Source: Stenotrophomonas humi
Lineage (GTDB): Bacteria > Pseudomonadota > Gammaproteobacteria > Xanthomonadales > Xanthomonadaceae
Assembly (NCBI RefSeq): GCF_001431415.1
Contig: NZ_LDJI01000008.1
Span: 29,789-93,788, forward strand
Direction: 5' to 3'
Length of the DNA stretch: 64,000 nt
Shown: positions 22,640 to 30,330 of the stretch, one piece after another
Layout: each line of letters starts with the position of its first letter
How positions within the stretch are numbered: the first letter of the stretch is position 1
Translations under genes and position numbers: made by a program
Notes under the pieces: model-generated
Seen by the model: only the letters and a program-made list of their open reading frames with translations
Told to the model about the DNA's origin: nothing
Databases searched by the model: none

Positions 22640-23323
22640 TTGCTGCGACTCCTCCTGCTGTTGACCTTGAGCCTGCTGCCCTTGGCGGCCGGTGCCGCGC
22701 CCGACCGTTACCGGTTGGACCCGGTGCATACGCGGGTGCTGTTCGCCATTGAACATGCCGGCTTCTCGCAGGCACTGGGCACGGTATCGGGTAGCGAAGG
22801 CGTGCTCCAGTTCGACCCGGACGATTGGACCAGCGCACAACTGGATGTGAGCGTTCCCATCCACCGGCTGGATCTGGGCGACGACAAATGGAACCAGGCC
22901 ACGTTGGCGCGCAACCTGCTCGATGGCGAACGCTTTCCGCAGGCACGTTTCGTCTCCGACCGGGTCGAGCCCATCGATGCCCGACATGCCCGCGTCTTTG
23001 GTCAACTGAGCCTGCGCGGTGTGACCCGCGAGGTAGTACTGGACGTCACTCTCAACGCGCTCAAACGCCATCCGCTGCCGCCGTTCCGGCGAACCGCCGG
23101 ATTTTCTGCCACCACCACCTTGAGCCGCGCCGAGTTCGGTATCGACGCGTGGAAATCGGTCATCGGTGACCGCGTCGAGCTGCGCATCGAGGTCGAAGCC
23201 GTCCGCGATGGCAATGCCGAAGCCCCGACCGCTCCTTCCGACATTCCTTCCACACCACCTGACGACACACTCCAGGATGCGGCCGACGCCGCCCTGAAAC
23301 TTGAACAAGGAAACCACCCATGA
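22640..23323 (+). CDS. YceI-family periplasmic protein (first copy)
   Basis: 227-residue YceI/lipocalin-like protein. The start is a TTG at 22640, with CCCGGAGCC seven bases upstream, giving an ideal signal peptide MLRLLLLLTLSLLPLAAGA; an in-frame ATG at 22577 has no ribosome site and would put charged residues ahead of the signal. The mature part starts DRYRLDPVHTRVLFAIEHAG and keeps the family pattern LARNLLDGERFPQARFVS and FSATTTLSRAEFGID. YceI folds bind polyisoprenoids such as ubiquinone in characterised members. A C-terminal extension of about 35 acidic and proline-rich residues is unusual. ATGA overlap with the cytochrome b561 gene. Confidence 0.85.
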   Translation: MLRLLLLLTLSLLPLAAGAAPDRYRLDPVHTRVLFAIEHAGFSQALGTVSGSEGVLQFDPDDWTSAQLDVSVPIHRLDLGDDKWNQATLARNLLDGERFPQARFVSDRVEPIDARHARVFGQLSLRGVTREVVLDVTLNALKRHPLPPFRRTAGFSATTTLSRAEFGIDAWKSVIGDRVELRIEVEAVRDGNAEAPTAPSDIPSTPPDDTLQDAADAALKLEQGNHP

Positions 23324-23898
23324 CCCTGAAGAACACCCACGATCGCTGGGGCAGCGTCAGCAAATCCCTGCATTGGCTGATCGCAGTGCTGATCCTGGCC
23401 CTGGGCATCGTCGGCTTGACCATGGGCGAATTCCCCAAGACACCCAAGTATTTCTGGATCTACACGATGCACAAATCCATCGGCATCACCGTGCTGGTGC
23501 TGGTAGTCACGCGCCTGCTATGGCGCGTATATGCCGGTGCACCGCAGGCCATACCGGGCACGCCCAGCTGGCAGCAGCGCATCGCCTCGGCCACGCATTG
23601 GCTGCTGTACGTGATGATGTTCGCCATCCCGCTGTCCGGCTGGCTGTACGACTCGGCCAGCGGCCTGCGCCCGTTCAAGCTGTTCGGCCTGTTCGACATG
23701 CCCAAGCTGGTCGCCCCGAGTGACCAGATCAGTCAGGTTTCCCACGCCATCCATGAGTGGGGTTTCTGGGCACTGATCCTGATGGTGCTGGCACATGCCG
23801 GCGCGGCGCTCTTCCACCACATTCAACAACGTGATGCCACTCTTGTCCGCATGCTGCCGCAAGGCTGGCTCAACATCCCCCAGAAGGAATCCGCATGA
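23320..23898 (+). CDS. cybB: Cytochrome b561 (CybB-like, di-heme membrane protein)
   Basis: 192-residue inner-membrane protein with four hydrophobic helices and the histidines expected to ligate two b hemes, for example in SKSLHWLIA, YTMHKSIGI, SATHWLLY and HAIHEWGFW with LAHAGAALFHH. Bacterial b561 proteins oxidise quinol or transfer electrons from superoxide to ubiquinone. Flanking YceI genes overlap it by four bases at both ends (ATGA at 23320 and 23895), so the three should be made together. A functional link through quinone chemistry is plausible but inferred. Confidence 0.93.
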   Translation: MTLKNTHDRWGSVSKSLHWLIAVLILALGIVGLTMGEFPKTPKYFWIYTMHKSIGITVLVLVVTRLLWRVYAGAPQAIPGTPSWQQRIASATHWLLYVMMFAIPLSGWLYDSASGLRPFKLFGLFDMPKLVAPSDQISQVSHAIHEWGFWALILMVLAHAGAALFHHIQQRDATLVRMLPQGWLNIPQKESA

Positions 23899-24467
23899 AC
23901 ATCAAGCTCACTTCCCCGGCCGCCGTGGCCGCCGCCCTCGCCGGCATGCTGGCCGCCGCGCCGGTGTTCGCCGCCGACTATGTGCAGGCGCCGGGCACCG
24001 GTTCGATTCTGGTGTTCGCCACCAAGTACGACGGTGAAGTGTTCACCGGCACCTTCCCGGGCTTCCAGACCCAGCTGAGCTTCGACCCCGCAGACCCCGC
24101 CACGGCCAAGCTCGACGTCACCATCCCGCTGGCCGGCGCCAAGAGCGGCAACAGCGACCGCGACTCCACCCTGCAGGGCCCGGACTTCTTCAACGTTGCC
24201 TCCTTCGCGCAGGCGCGCTACACCGCCAACGGCTTCCGTGCGCTGGGCAACAACCAGTTCGCTGCCGATGGCACGCTGGAACTGCATGGCGTCAGCAAGC
24301 CGGTCAGCTTCACCTTCACCTGGGCACCGGGGGCGCAACCGGTGCTGACCGGCAAGGCCACCGTGAAGCGCCTGGATTTCGGCGTGGGCGGCGGCGACTG
24401 GGCCGACACCAAGACCATCCCCAACGAAACGGCGATCAGCACCATCGTCAAGTTCAACGCCAAGTAA
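23895..24467 (+). CDS. YceI-family periplasmic protein (second copy)
   Basis: 190-residue YceI protein with a Sec signal peptide (1-24, ending APVFA) and the mature start ADYVQAPGTGSILVFATKYD. Family landmarks are DSTLQGPDFFNVASFAQARY, GTLELHGVSKPVSFTFTW and LDFGVGGGDWADT, which are closer to the canonical YceI lipocalin than the first copy. It is last in the YceI-b561-YceI operon and overlaps the b561 stop by four bases. Likely periplasmic, binding a hydrophobic or isoprenoid ligand; the ligand is not established for this protein. Confidence 0.9.
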   Translation: MNIKLTSPAAVAAALAGMLAAAPVFAADYVQAPGTGSILVFATKYDGEVFTGTFPGFQTQLSFDPADPATAKLDVTIPLAGAKSGNSDRDSTLQGPDFFNVASFAQARYTANGFRALGNNQFAADGTLELHGVSKPVSFTFTWAPGAQPVLTGKATVKRLDFGVGGGDWADTKTIPNETAISTIVKFNAK

Positions 24468-24472
24468 GAACA

Positions 24473-24500
24473 TGCCCGGCCATCCCTTGATGCCCGGGCA
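24473..24500. terminator. Hairpin after the YceI operon
   Basis: TGCCCGG, a 14-base loop, CCGGGCA begins six bases after the YceI stop codon. It lacks a U-run and is a weak terminator candidate; it may work together with the GTAG hairpin just downstream. Confidence 0.35.
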
Positions 24501-24509
24501 ATATCGACG

Positions 24510-24532
24510 GTAGTGCCGAGCCATGCTCGGCA
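24510..24532 (+). repeat. SMAG-like GTAG stem-loop repeat
   Basis: GTAG followed by TGCCGAG-CCATG-CTCGGCA, a perfect 7-bp stem with a 5-base loop. This is the design of the SMAG (Stenotrophomonas maltophilia GTAG) REP-type elements. It lies between convergent genes, a usual place for such elements. No RAYT transposase gene is in the window. Confidence 0.75.
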
Positions 24533-24578
24533 ATGCCCACCGGCACCCCCCCAGCGCAGCATCGCTGCGCTGTATTGT

Positions 24579-25001
24579 TCAGCGCCCGCGCAGCACCCGG
24601 TGCAGCAGCATGCCGCCGATCATCGCCGGTACGAACCACAGCGCTTCGGGTGACAACACGCCCAACCCGACCAACGCCGGGCCGGGGCAATACCCCGCCA
24701 GCCCCCAGCCAATTCCAAACAGTGCCGCGCCCAGCAGCAATGGCCGGTCGATGGCGCGCAGATCTGAAATCTGAAAGCGTGCTGCAAACACGGGCGTGGG
24801 CCGCCGCAGTACAAGGCGGAACAACACCATCGTGGTCAGCACCGCACCGCCCAGCACGAACAACAATGCCGGGTCGAAATCACCAGAAACATCGAGGAAA
24901 CCGAGGATGCGCAGTGGATCGGTCATTCCCGACACCGCAAGGCCAAGCCCGAACAATGCGCCGGACAACAACGCGGCCAATGTGATGCGTGTGCCGCTCA
25001 T
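24579..25001 (-). CDS. YeeE/YedE-family sulfur transport half-protein B
   Basis: 140-residue membrane protein with about four hydrophobic helices. It shows the YeeE/YedE (DUF6691-type) pattern [20 protein letters not shown] and [19 protein letters not shown], with the conserved cysteine in GYCPGPA. Paired half-size YeeE/YedE proteins are thought to form a channel for thiosulfate or reduced sulfur species. Starts at ATG 25001, overlapping the stop of the partner gene by four bases; last gene of the persulfide operon. Confidence 0.88.
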   Translation of the reverse strand: MSGTRITLAALLSGALFGLGLAVSGMTDPLRILGFLDVSGDFDPALLFVLGGAVLTTMVLFRLVLRRPTPVFAARFQISDLRAIDRPLLLGAALFGIGWGLAGYCPGPALVGLGVLSPEALWFVPAMIGGMLLHRVLRGR

Positions 25002-25411
25002 GCCAGGTGCCTCACGACATAGGTCGTAGCGATCGCCGTCAACATGAAGGTCAACACCGCGATCAGGGAACGCGGCGACAACCGGCCCAGGCCGCAGACG
25101 CCATGACCACTGGTGCAGCCATTGCCCATGCGCGTGCCAAAACCGACCAACAGGCCTGCAATCACCAGCAGCACCGGTGGAAACCCCTGTCGCGGCGCAT
25201 AGGCGCCCGGCACCCACCACAACCACGCTGCGCCAGCACCGACCAGGCCAAGCAGAAAAGCCACCCGCCATGCCACTTCACCACGGCGCGGCATCACCAC
25301 ACCGCCAAGAATGCCGCTGATGCCGGCGATGCGACCGGTCAGCCACAACAGCAGCGTCGCAGCCACACCGATCAACACGCCACCTGCCAGCGCGCTCATC
25401 CAGGCATTCAC
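24998..25411 (-). CDS. YeeE/YedE-family sulfur transport half-protein A
   Basis: 137-residue membrane protein, partner of the next gene. The diagnostic segment is [20 protein letters not shown], holding two conserved cysteines in the NGCTSGH and GVCGL positions, with [11 protein letters not shown] near the N-terminus. It is co-translated with the persulfide dioxygenase upstream (four-base overlap at 25408-25411). In the BigR regulons of Xylella and Agrobacterium the same pair accompanies the dioxygenase. Confidence 0.9.
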   Translation of the reverse strand: MNAWMSALAGGVLIGVAATLLLWLTGRIAGISGILGGVVMPRRGEVAWRVAFLLGLVGAGAAWLWWVPGAYAPRQGFPPVLLVIAGLLVGFGTRMGNGCTSGHGVCGLGRLSPRSLIAVLTFMLTAIATTYVVRHLA

Positions 25412-26298
25412 CGCCCCTGCCCCATCTGATCCAGCGGCAAACGGAAATAACGGACGCCATTGCCATCGGCTTCCGGCAGACGGCCACCGCGGATGTTGAC
25501 CTGCAACGCAGGCAGGATCAGCCGCGGCACCGGCAACGTCGCATCACGCTGCAGACGCATCTGCACGAAGGCAGCCTCGTCGGTGCCGCCCTTCAGATGC
25601 ACGTTGTCCAGCTTCTGCTCACCAATGCTGGTCTGCGGCTGCGCGTCACGTTTGCCGCCGGGATAGTCATGGCACAGGAAGATGCGCGTGGATTCCGGCA
25701 GCGCCAGAATCTTCTGGATCGACGCATACAGGCAATGCGCATCACCTCCAGGGAAGTCGGTACGCGCCGTGCCGGTATCGACGGCAAACATCGTGTCACC
25801 GATGAAAGCCGCATCGCCGATCACATAGGTCAGGCTGTCATCGGTGTGCCCCGGGGTGGCGAACACCCGCGCCTGCAATGGACCGATGCTGAAGCGGTCA
25901 CCGTCAACGAACAGGCGATCGAACTGGCTACCGTCGGCGGTGAATTCATCGCCCAGACCAAACAGCGTCTTGAAACGCTGCTGCACCTGGATGATGCCGC
26001 GGCCGATGGCCACCGGCGCGTGCAAGGTGTCGGCCAGATAGCCGGCCGCACTGAGGTGGTCGGCATGCGCATGGGTTTCCAGTATCCACTCCACTTTCAG
26101 CCGCCGCTCGCGTACGAATGTCAGCACCGCATCGGCCGAGGTAGTGCTGATGCGTGCACCGGCCGCTTCGTAGTCCAGTACCGGGTCGATGATTGCCGCC
26201 GAGCCATCCACCTGGTCGTAAACCACGTAGGTGAAGGTGCCGGTGTCCTTGTCGAAGAACGCCTCAACCCGCGGTGCGGGGATCGAAGTCTGGCTCAT
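25408..26298 (-). CDS. blh: Metallo-beta-lactamase-fold persulfide dioxygenase (Blh/ETHE1-like)
   Basis: 296-residue sulfur dioxygenase that oxidises glutathione persulfide to sulfite and glutathione in hydrogen sulfide detoxification. The mono-iron site residues appear as [28 protein letters not shown] and [20 protein letters not shown], with the C-terminal FLCHDYP. No rhodanese domain is fused. It starts at 26298, about 18 bases from the BigR-type operator, and heads the operon with two YeeE/YedE proteins. The adjacent divergent ArsR-type gene is the expected repressor. Confidence 0.92.
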   Translation of the reverse strand: MSQTSIPAPRVEAFFDKDTGTFTYVVYDQVDGSAAIIDPVLDYEAAGARISTTSADAVLTFVRERRLKVEWILETHAHADHLSAAGYLADTLHAPVAIGRGIIQVQQRFKTLFGLGDEFTADGSQFDRLFVDGDRFSIGPLQARVFATPGHTDDSLTYVIGDAAFIGDTMFAVDTGTARTDFPGGDAHCLYASIQKILALPESTRIFLCHDYPGGKRDAQPQTSIGEQKLDNVHLKGGTDEAAFVQMRLQRDATLPVPRLILPALQVNIRGGRLPEADGNGVRYFRLPLDQMGQGR

Positions 26299-26315
26299 GC
26301 AAACGCCCGTCTTTG

Positions 26316-26337
26316 TAATTTAGATTTTTCTAAATTA
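26316..26337. promoter_or_regulatory. BigR-type operator palindrome
   Basis: TAATTTAGA-TTTT-TCTAAATTA, a perfect 9-bp inverted repeat with a 4-base spacer, is strikingly AT-rich in this GC-rich sequence. It sits between the divergent dioxygenase (start 26298) and the ArsR-family regulator (start 26382), overlapping where both promoters should be. BigR of Xylella and Agrobacterium binds an AT-rich palindrome of this kind. Confidence 0.88.
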
Positions 26338-26381
26338 TATTGGCCGCCAGCAAATCACAAGCCCTCGGCCAACGCCCGTAC

Positions 26382-26723
26382 ATGAATGCGACTGATCTCG
26401 ATATTGCGCGGATGCAGGCCCATGCCGAACAGGCCGCGCAGCTGCTCAAATCCCTTGCCCACCCCGCACGTCTGCGCGTGTTGTGCCAGCTGGTGGAAGG
26501 CGAAGCTTCGGTAACTGAATTGCAGGCCCAGGCCGGATTGTCGATGTCGGCGCTGTCACAGCACCTTGCGCTGATGCGTGAGGCGGCCCTGGTCAGTACC
26601 CGCCGCGAGGGCCAGACCATTTTCTATGCACTGGCCGACAGCCCTGCACTGGGTGTGATGCAGGCGCTGCATGCGGCGTATTGCGGCAACAGGAAGCCCA
26701 AGCGCGGCAAAACCAAGCGATAG
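26382..26723 (+). CDS. bigR: ArsR-family sulfide/persulfide-responsive repressor BigR
   Basis: 113-residue winged-helix repressor. The core is LLKSLAHPARLRVLCQLVEG, followed by the recognition helix region GLSMSALSQHLALMREAALV and the wing TRREGQTIFYAL. Two cysteines, C35 (RVLCQL) and C101 (AAYCGN), are 66 residues apart, the spacing of the redox pair C42/C108 of Xylella BigR that forms a disulfide or trisulfide when sulfide is oxidised. The start is the ATG at 26382; an in-frame TTG at 26340 abuts the operator and is unlikely. Divergent from the operon it should repress, with its operator upstream. Confidence 0.9.
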   Translation: MNATDLDIARMQAHAEQAAQLLKSLAHPARLRVLCQLVEGEASVTELQAQAGLSMSALSQHLALMREAALVSTRREGQTIFYALADSPALGVMQALHAAYCGNRKPKRGKTKR

Positions 26724-26743
26724 GCCCGGCCACACTCCCCACA

Positions 26744-26770
26744 TCGCGACTTCGCGGACGCCGCTCCTGC
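26744..26770. repeat. TAGGAGCGGC-type intergenic repeat (reverse copy)
   Basis: Read on the minus strand the segment is GCAGGAGCGGCGTCCGCGAA followed by GTCGCGA, the short repeat seen in another form at 9329. It lies between the convergent bigR and symporter-kinase genes and contains self-complementary CGCGACTTCGCG, so it may also act as a bidirectional hairpin. Confidence 0.45.
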
Positions 26771-26783
26771 AAACTCCACGCGC

Positions 26784-29700
26784 TTACGATTGCGTTTTCT
26801 GCGCCACCGTACGTGCCGCCAGCAAACGATCCAGGATGGATTTCAGGGCCAGTGGCCGCACCGGCTTCTGCAGCAGTGTCAAACCCTGCTCCAGCACTTC
26901 TCGGCGTGTGGCAAGACTGTCGTCAGCGCTCAGAATCAGGGTCGGTCGCGCACCGAAAACCTCGCCCAACCGCAGCTGCAACGCGGTACCGGTATCGCCG
27001 TCGTCAAGGTTGTAGTCGAACAACCACAACATCGCCGGTTGCCGCTCCATCGCCGCGAATGCTTCCGCGTCGCCCGATGCCTCGGCCACCGCATAACCCC
27101 AACCTCGCAGCAAGCCAGCCAATGCGGCCAACGCCGCCGGATCGTTGTCCACCACCAGCACCGGCACCGCATTGCCGGACGCGCCGACAGGGGTGTTGAT
27201 CGCCGTGGTCGCCGGCGGCATCGACACCGCTGATGCCACTGTCACCGAAAACACCGTACCCCTGCCCTTGTCGCTGCGCAGCCCCAGGGGCGCGTGCAGC
27301 AAACCGGCGATGCGGTCGGCAATGGCCAGCCCCAGACCCAACCCCTGCCCGCTGGTGTCCTCGCCGCGCCGGAACTCCTCGAAGATCCTGCGCTGCTCGC
27401 TCTTGGCGATACCGGGGCCGGTGTCATGCACCTCGATGCGCACCCCACTGCCCGCACGCCGGACACCGAACAACACACCACCACGCGTTGTGTAGCGCAC
27501 CGCGTTGGCAAGGAAATTCTGCAGCACGCGCCGCAACAACTGTGGATCGCTGTTCACCCAGATGCGCGTGGGCACATAGTGAAAGTCCAGCCCACGCGCC
27601 GTTGCCAATGCACGGAATTCCGACGCCAGCGGATCCAGCACTTCCGCCAAGGGCAGATCGCGCGGTTGCGGCACCAGACCGCCCGCTTCCAGCCGTGACA
27701 TGTCGAACAAGCCGGTCAGCAGGTCGGTCGTCGAATCCAGCGCACCGCGTATCTGCACGATGGCCTGTTGCTGCTGGCTGGATTCCACCTGTTGGGCCAG
27801 CGTGTCGGTGAACAGGTGCGCGGCGTGCAGGGGTTGCAGCAGGTCGTGACCCACCGCGGCCAGGAACCGGCTTTTGGCGTCGTTGGCACGCTCGGCCTCA
27901 CGCTTGGCCGACTCCAGCAGCGCGGTACGTTCACCCACACGCTGCTCCAGCGTCTCATTGCTGCGCTTGAGCTCGCGCTCGCTGCGACGGAACGCGGTGA
28001 CATCGGTGAAGGTCGCCACGAAGCCGCCCCCCGGCATCGGGTTGCCGCGGATCTCGACGATGCTGCCGTTCGGGAACACACGCTCGGTGAGATGTGGCGT
28101 ACCCGCGCGCATGAACGCCAGACGCCGATCCACCGCGCGCTCACCACCGCCGCGCTGCGGCATCGCCTGCAACGCCCAGCGGGTCAGGTCCATGATCGGC
28201 CGGCCGACCTGCAGCAGTTCATCCGGGAAACCGAACATGCGTGCATACGGACGATTCCATGCCACCAGACGCTGATCGCGGTCGATCACGCTGATGCCCT
28301 GGCTCATGTTCTGCAACGCGGCCTGCAGGACCTGCTGACTGAAGCGCAGGTCCTGCGATGCTTCGCTGACGATGGCTGCCACGGTCGCCAGTTCACTGCC
28401 CTCGCGCCGCGCCGCATCCAACAGCAATCGCGCCGATGCTGCACCAAGCACGGCGGAAAGCTCACGCTCCAACTGTGCCTCGATCACCGCGGGCACCGGG
28501 CCATGGCGCGGCGCATCGGCCAGCAGCCGTTGCACTTTCTCGGACGGCAGAAAACGACGCCCGGCATCGCGCAGCGTATCCGCGTCCAGATTGCGGCTGG
28601 TGCGGTCCGGCGTGTCGCGACGCCACGCCATCGCCAGCAGCGTCACTGCCGTGCCCACGAACAGACTGGCGCCCACCGCACGCCCCAAGGGCGTCCATCC
28701 GGTCAATCCGAACAGCCCCTGCGGCGCAAGCCACTGCCAACCGAACGGCCCTTCCACCAACCATGTGGCGCTGCTGCCGTCGCCCTCAAGCAGTGATGGC
28801 AACAACAGCACCCACGCCCAGGTGAGGAAGCCGGCCAACACGCCGGCAATGGCCGCACGTGGCGGTGTCTGCGGCCGCCATATCGCGAACGCCAGCACCG
28901 GCACCAATGTCGCCAGCGCCGAGAATGAAACGCCACCGATATCAGCCAACACGTTGCCACCGCCGATCAACCGGCTGTAGCCCCACGCCAACAGCATGAT
29001 CACGCAGATACCGCCGCGACGCAGCCAGACCAACTCGCGCCGATGGTCACCACCTCCCGCGCGCGCCCAAGCGCCACGCAGCAGGCCCGGTGCGAACCAA
29101 TGGTTGCCGATCATCAGACTCAAGGTCAGCGTGCTGACCACCACCATGCCGGTGGCGGCGCTGAGCCCACCGAGAAACGCGAACAGCGCGATGCCCTCAT
29201 GGCCCGCGGAGAACGGCAACGCCAGCGTGTACATGTCCGAGGGAACGGTGTTGCCGAGCAACGCCGTTCCCGCCCGGGCCAGCGGCAGGATCGGCAGCGC
29301 GATCAACACCAGGTACAGCGGGAACAACCAGCGCGCGGTACGCACGTCGGCCGGATCACGACACTCGACCACGCCGACGTGAAACTGATGCGGCAGCAGG
29401 AACATCGCCAGCCCGCCCAGCAGCACCAGCGGCACGAAGCCCCCGGCCGGCGCGTCGGTCAGCGGTGCGGGAGGTACTGCAGGCAGTCCATCCAGTCCAA
29501 ACCAGACGAACAGGCCCAGCACCAGCATCGCGCACAGCTTGAACACCGACTCCACCGCCATCGCCAGCACCAGCCCACGGTTGTGTTCGGACACATCCGC
29601 GCGACGCGCACCAAACAGCATTGCAAACAATGCCATCGCCAGCGCCACATACAACGCGCTGTCATGCCACAGCGATCCCCCCTGGCCGGCATCCACGGCG

Positions 29701-30140
29701 CGTGAGGTGATCATGCTGAAACTCATCGCCACCGCCTTGAGCTGCAGCGCGATGTATGGAATCAAGCCCAACGCCGCAACCAGCGTGACCGTCGCCGCCA
29801 GCCACGCATCGCGCCCCAGGCGAGCTGCGATCAGATCGGCCAGCGATGTCGCGTTTGTTTCACGCGCCAGACGCACCAGCCGCACCATCATTCCCATGGC
29901 CAGCGCGTAGAACAGGATCGCACCGACAAAGGTCGGTGGCAGCGGCCAACCGTAGCGCGCCGCCTGGGTGACCGTTCCGTAGAACGTCCAGGACGTGCAA
30001 TGCACCGCCAATGACAGCGCATACACATGTCGCCAATGCCGCGCGAACGCCGCTGGCCGACGCTCACCGTACAACGCCGCGCCGAACATCAGGGCAAGCC
30101 AGGCCAGGCCGGCCAGCGCCACGGTCACCAGACTCAACAT
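26784..30140 (-). CDS. Hybrid sensor histidine kinase fused to a sodium/solute symporter domain
   Basis: 1118-residue CbrA/NahK-like membrane kinase. Residues about 1-500 form a 13-helix SSF-type symporter module (e.g. CTSWTFYGTVTQAARYG, FLLPHQFHVGVVECRD); about 590-720 a PAS domain (LQNMSQGISVIDRDQRLVAW); then a coiled coil; HisKA with the histidine in AVGHDLLQPLHAAH; HATPase (QNFLANAVRY, HDTGPGIA, GLGLGLAI); and a receiver (about 1000-1110) with the acceptor aspartate in LFDYNLDD and the lysine in LLQKPV. Such proteins couple solute sensing, or transport, to kinase output. No response regulator with an output domain is adjacent. The solute is unknown. Confidence 0.92.
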   Translation of the reverse strand: MLSLVTVALAGLAWLALMFGAALYGERRPAAFARHWRHVYALSLAVHCTSWTFYGTVTQAARYGWPLPPTFVGAILFYALAMGMMVRLVRLARETNATSLADLIAARLGRDAWLAATVTLVAALGLIPYIALQLKAVAMSFSMITSRAVDAGQGGSLWHDSALYVALAMALFAMLFGARRADVSEHNRGLVLAMAVESVFKLCAMLVLGLFVWFGLDGLPAVPPAPLTDAPAGGFVPLVLLGGLAMFLLPHQFHVGVVECRDPADVRTARWLFPLYLVLIALPILPLARAGTALLGNTVPSDMYTLALPFSAGHEGIALFAFLGGLSAATGMVVVSTLTLSLMIGNHWFAPGLLRGAWARAGGGDHRRELVWLRRGGICVIMLLAWGYSRLIGGGNVLADIGGVSFSALATLVPVLAFAIWRPQTPPRAAIAGVLAGFLTWAWVLLLPSLLEGDGSSATWLVEGPFGWQWLAPQGLFGLTGWTPLGRAVGASLFVGTAVTLLAMAWRRDTPDRTSRNLDADTLRDAGRRFLPSEKVQRLLADAPRHGPVPAVIEAQLERELSAVLGAASARLLLDAARREGSELATVAAIVSEASQDLRFSQQVLQAALQNMSQGISVIDRDQRLVAWNRPYARMFGFPDELLQVGRPIMDLTRWALQAMPQRGGGERAVDRRLAFMRAGTPHLTERVFPNGSIVEIRGNPMPGGGFVATFTDVTAFRRSERELKRSNETLEQRVGERTALLESAKREAERANDAKSRFLAAVGHDLLQPLHAAHLFTDTLAQQVESSQQQQAIVQIRGALDSTTDLLTGLFDMSRLEAGGLVPQPRDLPLAEVLDPLASEFRALATARGLDFHYVPTRIWVNSDPQLLRRVLQNFLANAVRYTTRGGVLFGVRRAGSGVRIEVHDTGPGIAKSEQRRIFEEFRRGEDTSGQGLGLGLAIADRIAGLLHAPLGLRSDKGRGTVFSVTVASAVSMPPATTAINTPVGASGNAVPVLVVDNDPAALAALAGLLRGWGYAVAEASGDAEAFAAMERQPAMLWLFDYNLDDGDTGTALQLRLGEVFGARPTLILSADDSLATRREVLEQGLTLLQKPVRPLALKSILDRLLAARTVAQKTQS

Positions 30141-30249
30141 GCAGTTACGTTCCCCAGAGACTGTCCCGCAGGATACGGAGTAAGTGCAGCGTGATGAAGG
30201 GCTGTTTCTTTACGCAAAGGGCTCGGATGAGGGCAACTCGAAAACATAC

Positions 30250-30282
30250 AAAGCCCTCCCCGCATCAAGCGGGAAGGGCTTT
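30250..30282 (-). terminator. Intrinsic terminator of the TonB receptor gene
   Basis: On the minus strand AAAGCCCTTCCCGC, loop TTGAT, GCGGGGAGGGCTTT followed by GTATGTTTT: a 14-bp stem with one mismatch about 50 bases after the receptor stop. The symmetrical A- and T-rich stem ends mean it could also serve plus-strand transcription. Confidence 0.75.
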
Positions 30283-30330
30283 CATCAACTTCCCAGGATC
30301 AGGCGCCGTTGCCAGCGCCCAATCCACACA

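Noticed and set aside
23320..23898. Reading the b561 gene as a nickel-hydrogenase cytochrome subunit
   Set aside because: No hydrogenase genes nearby, and length and histidine pattern match the CybB type.
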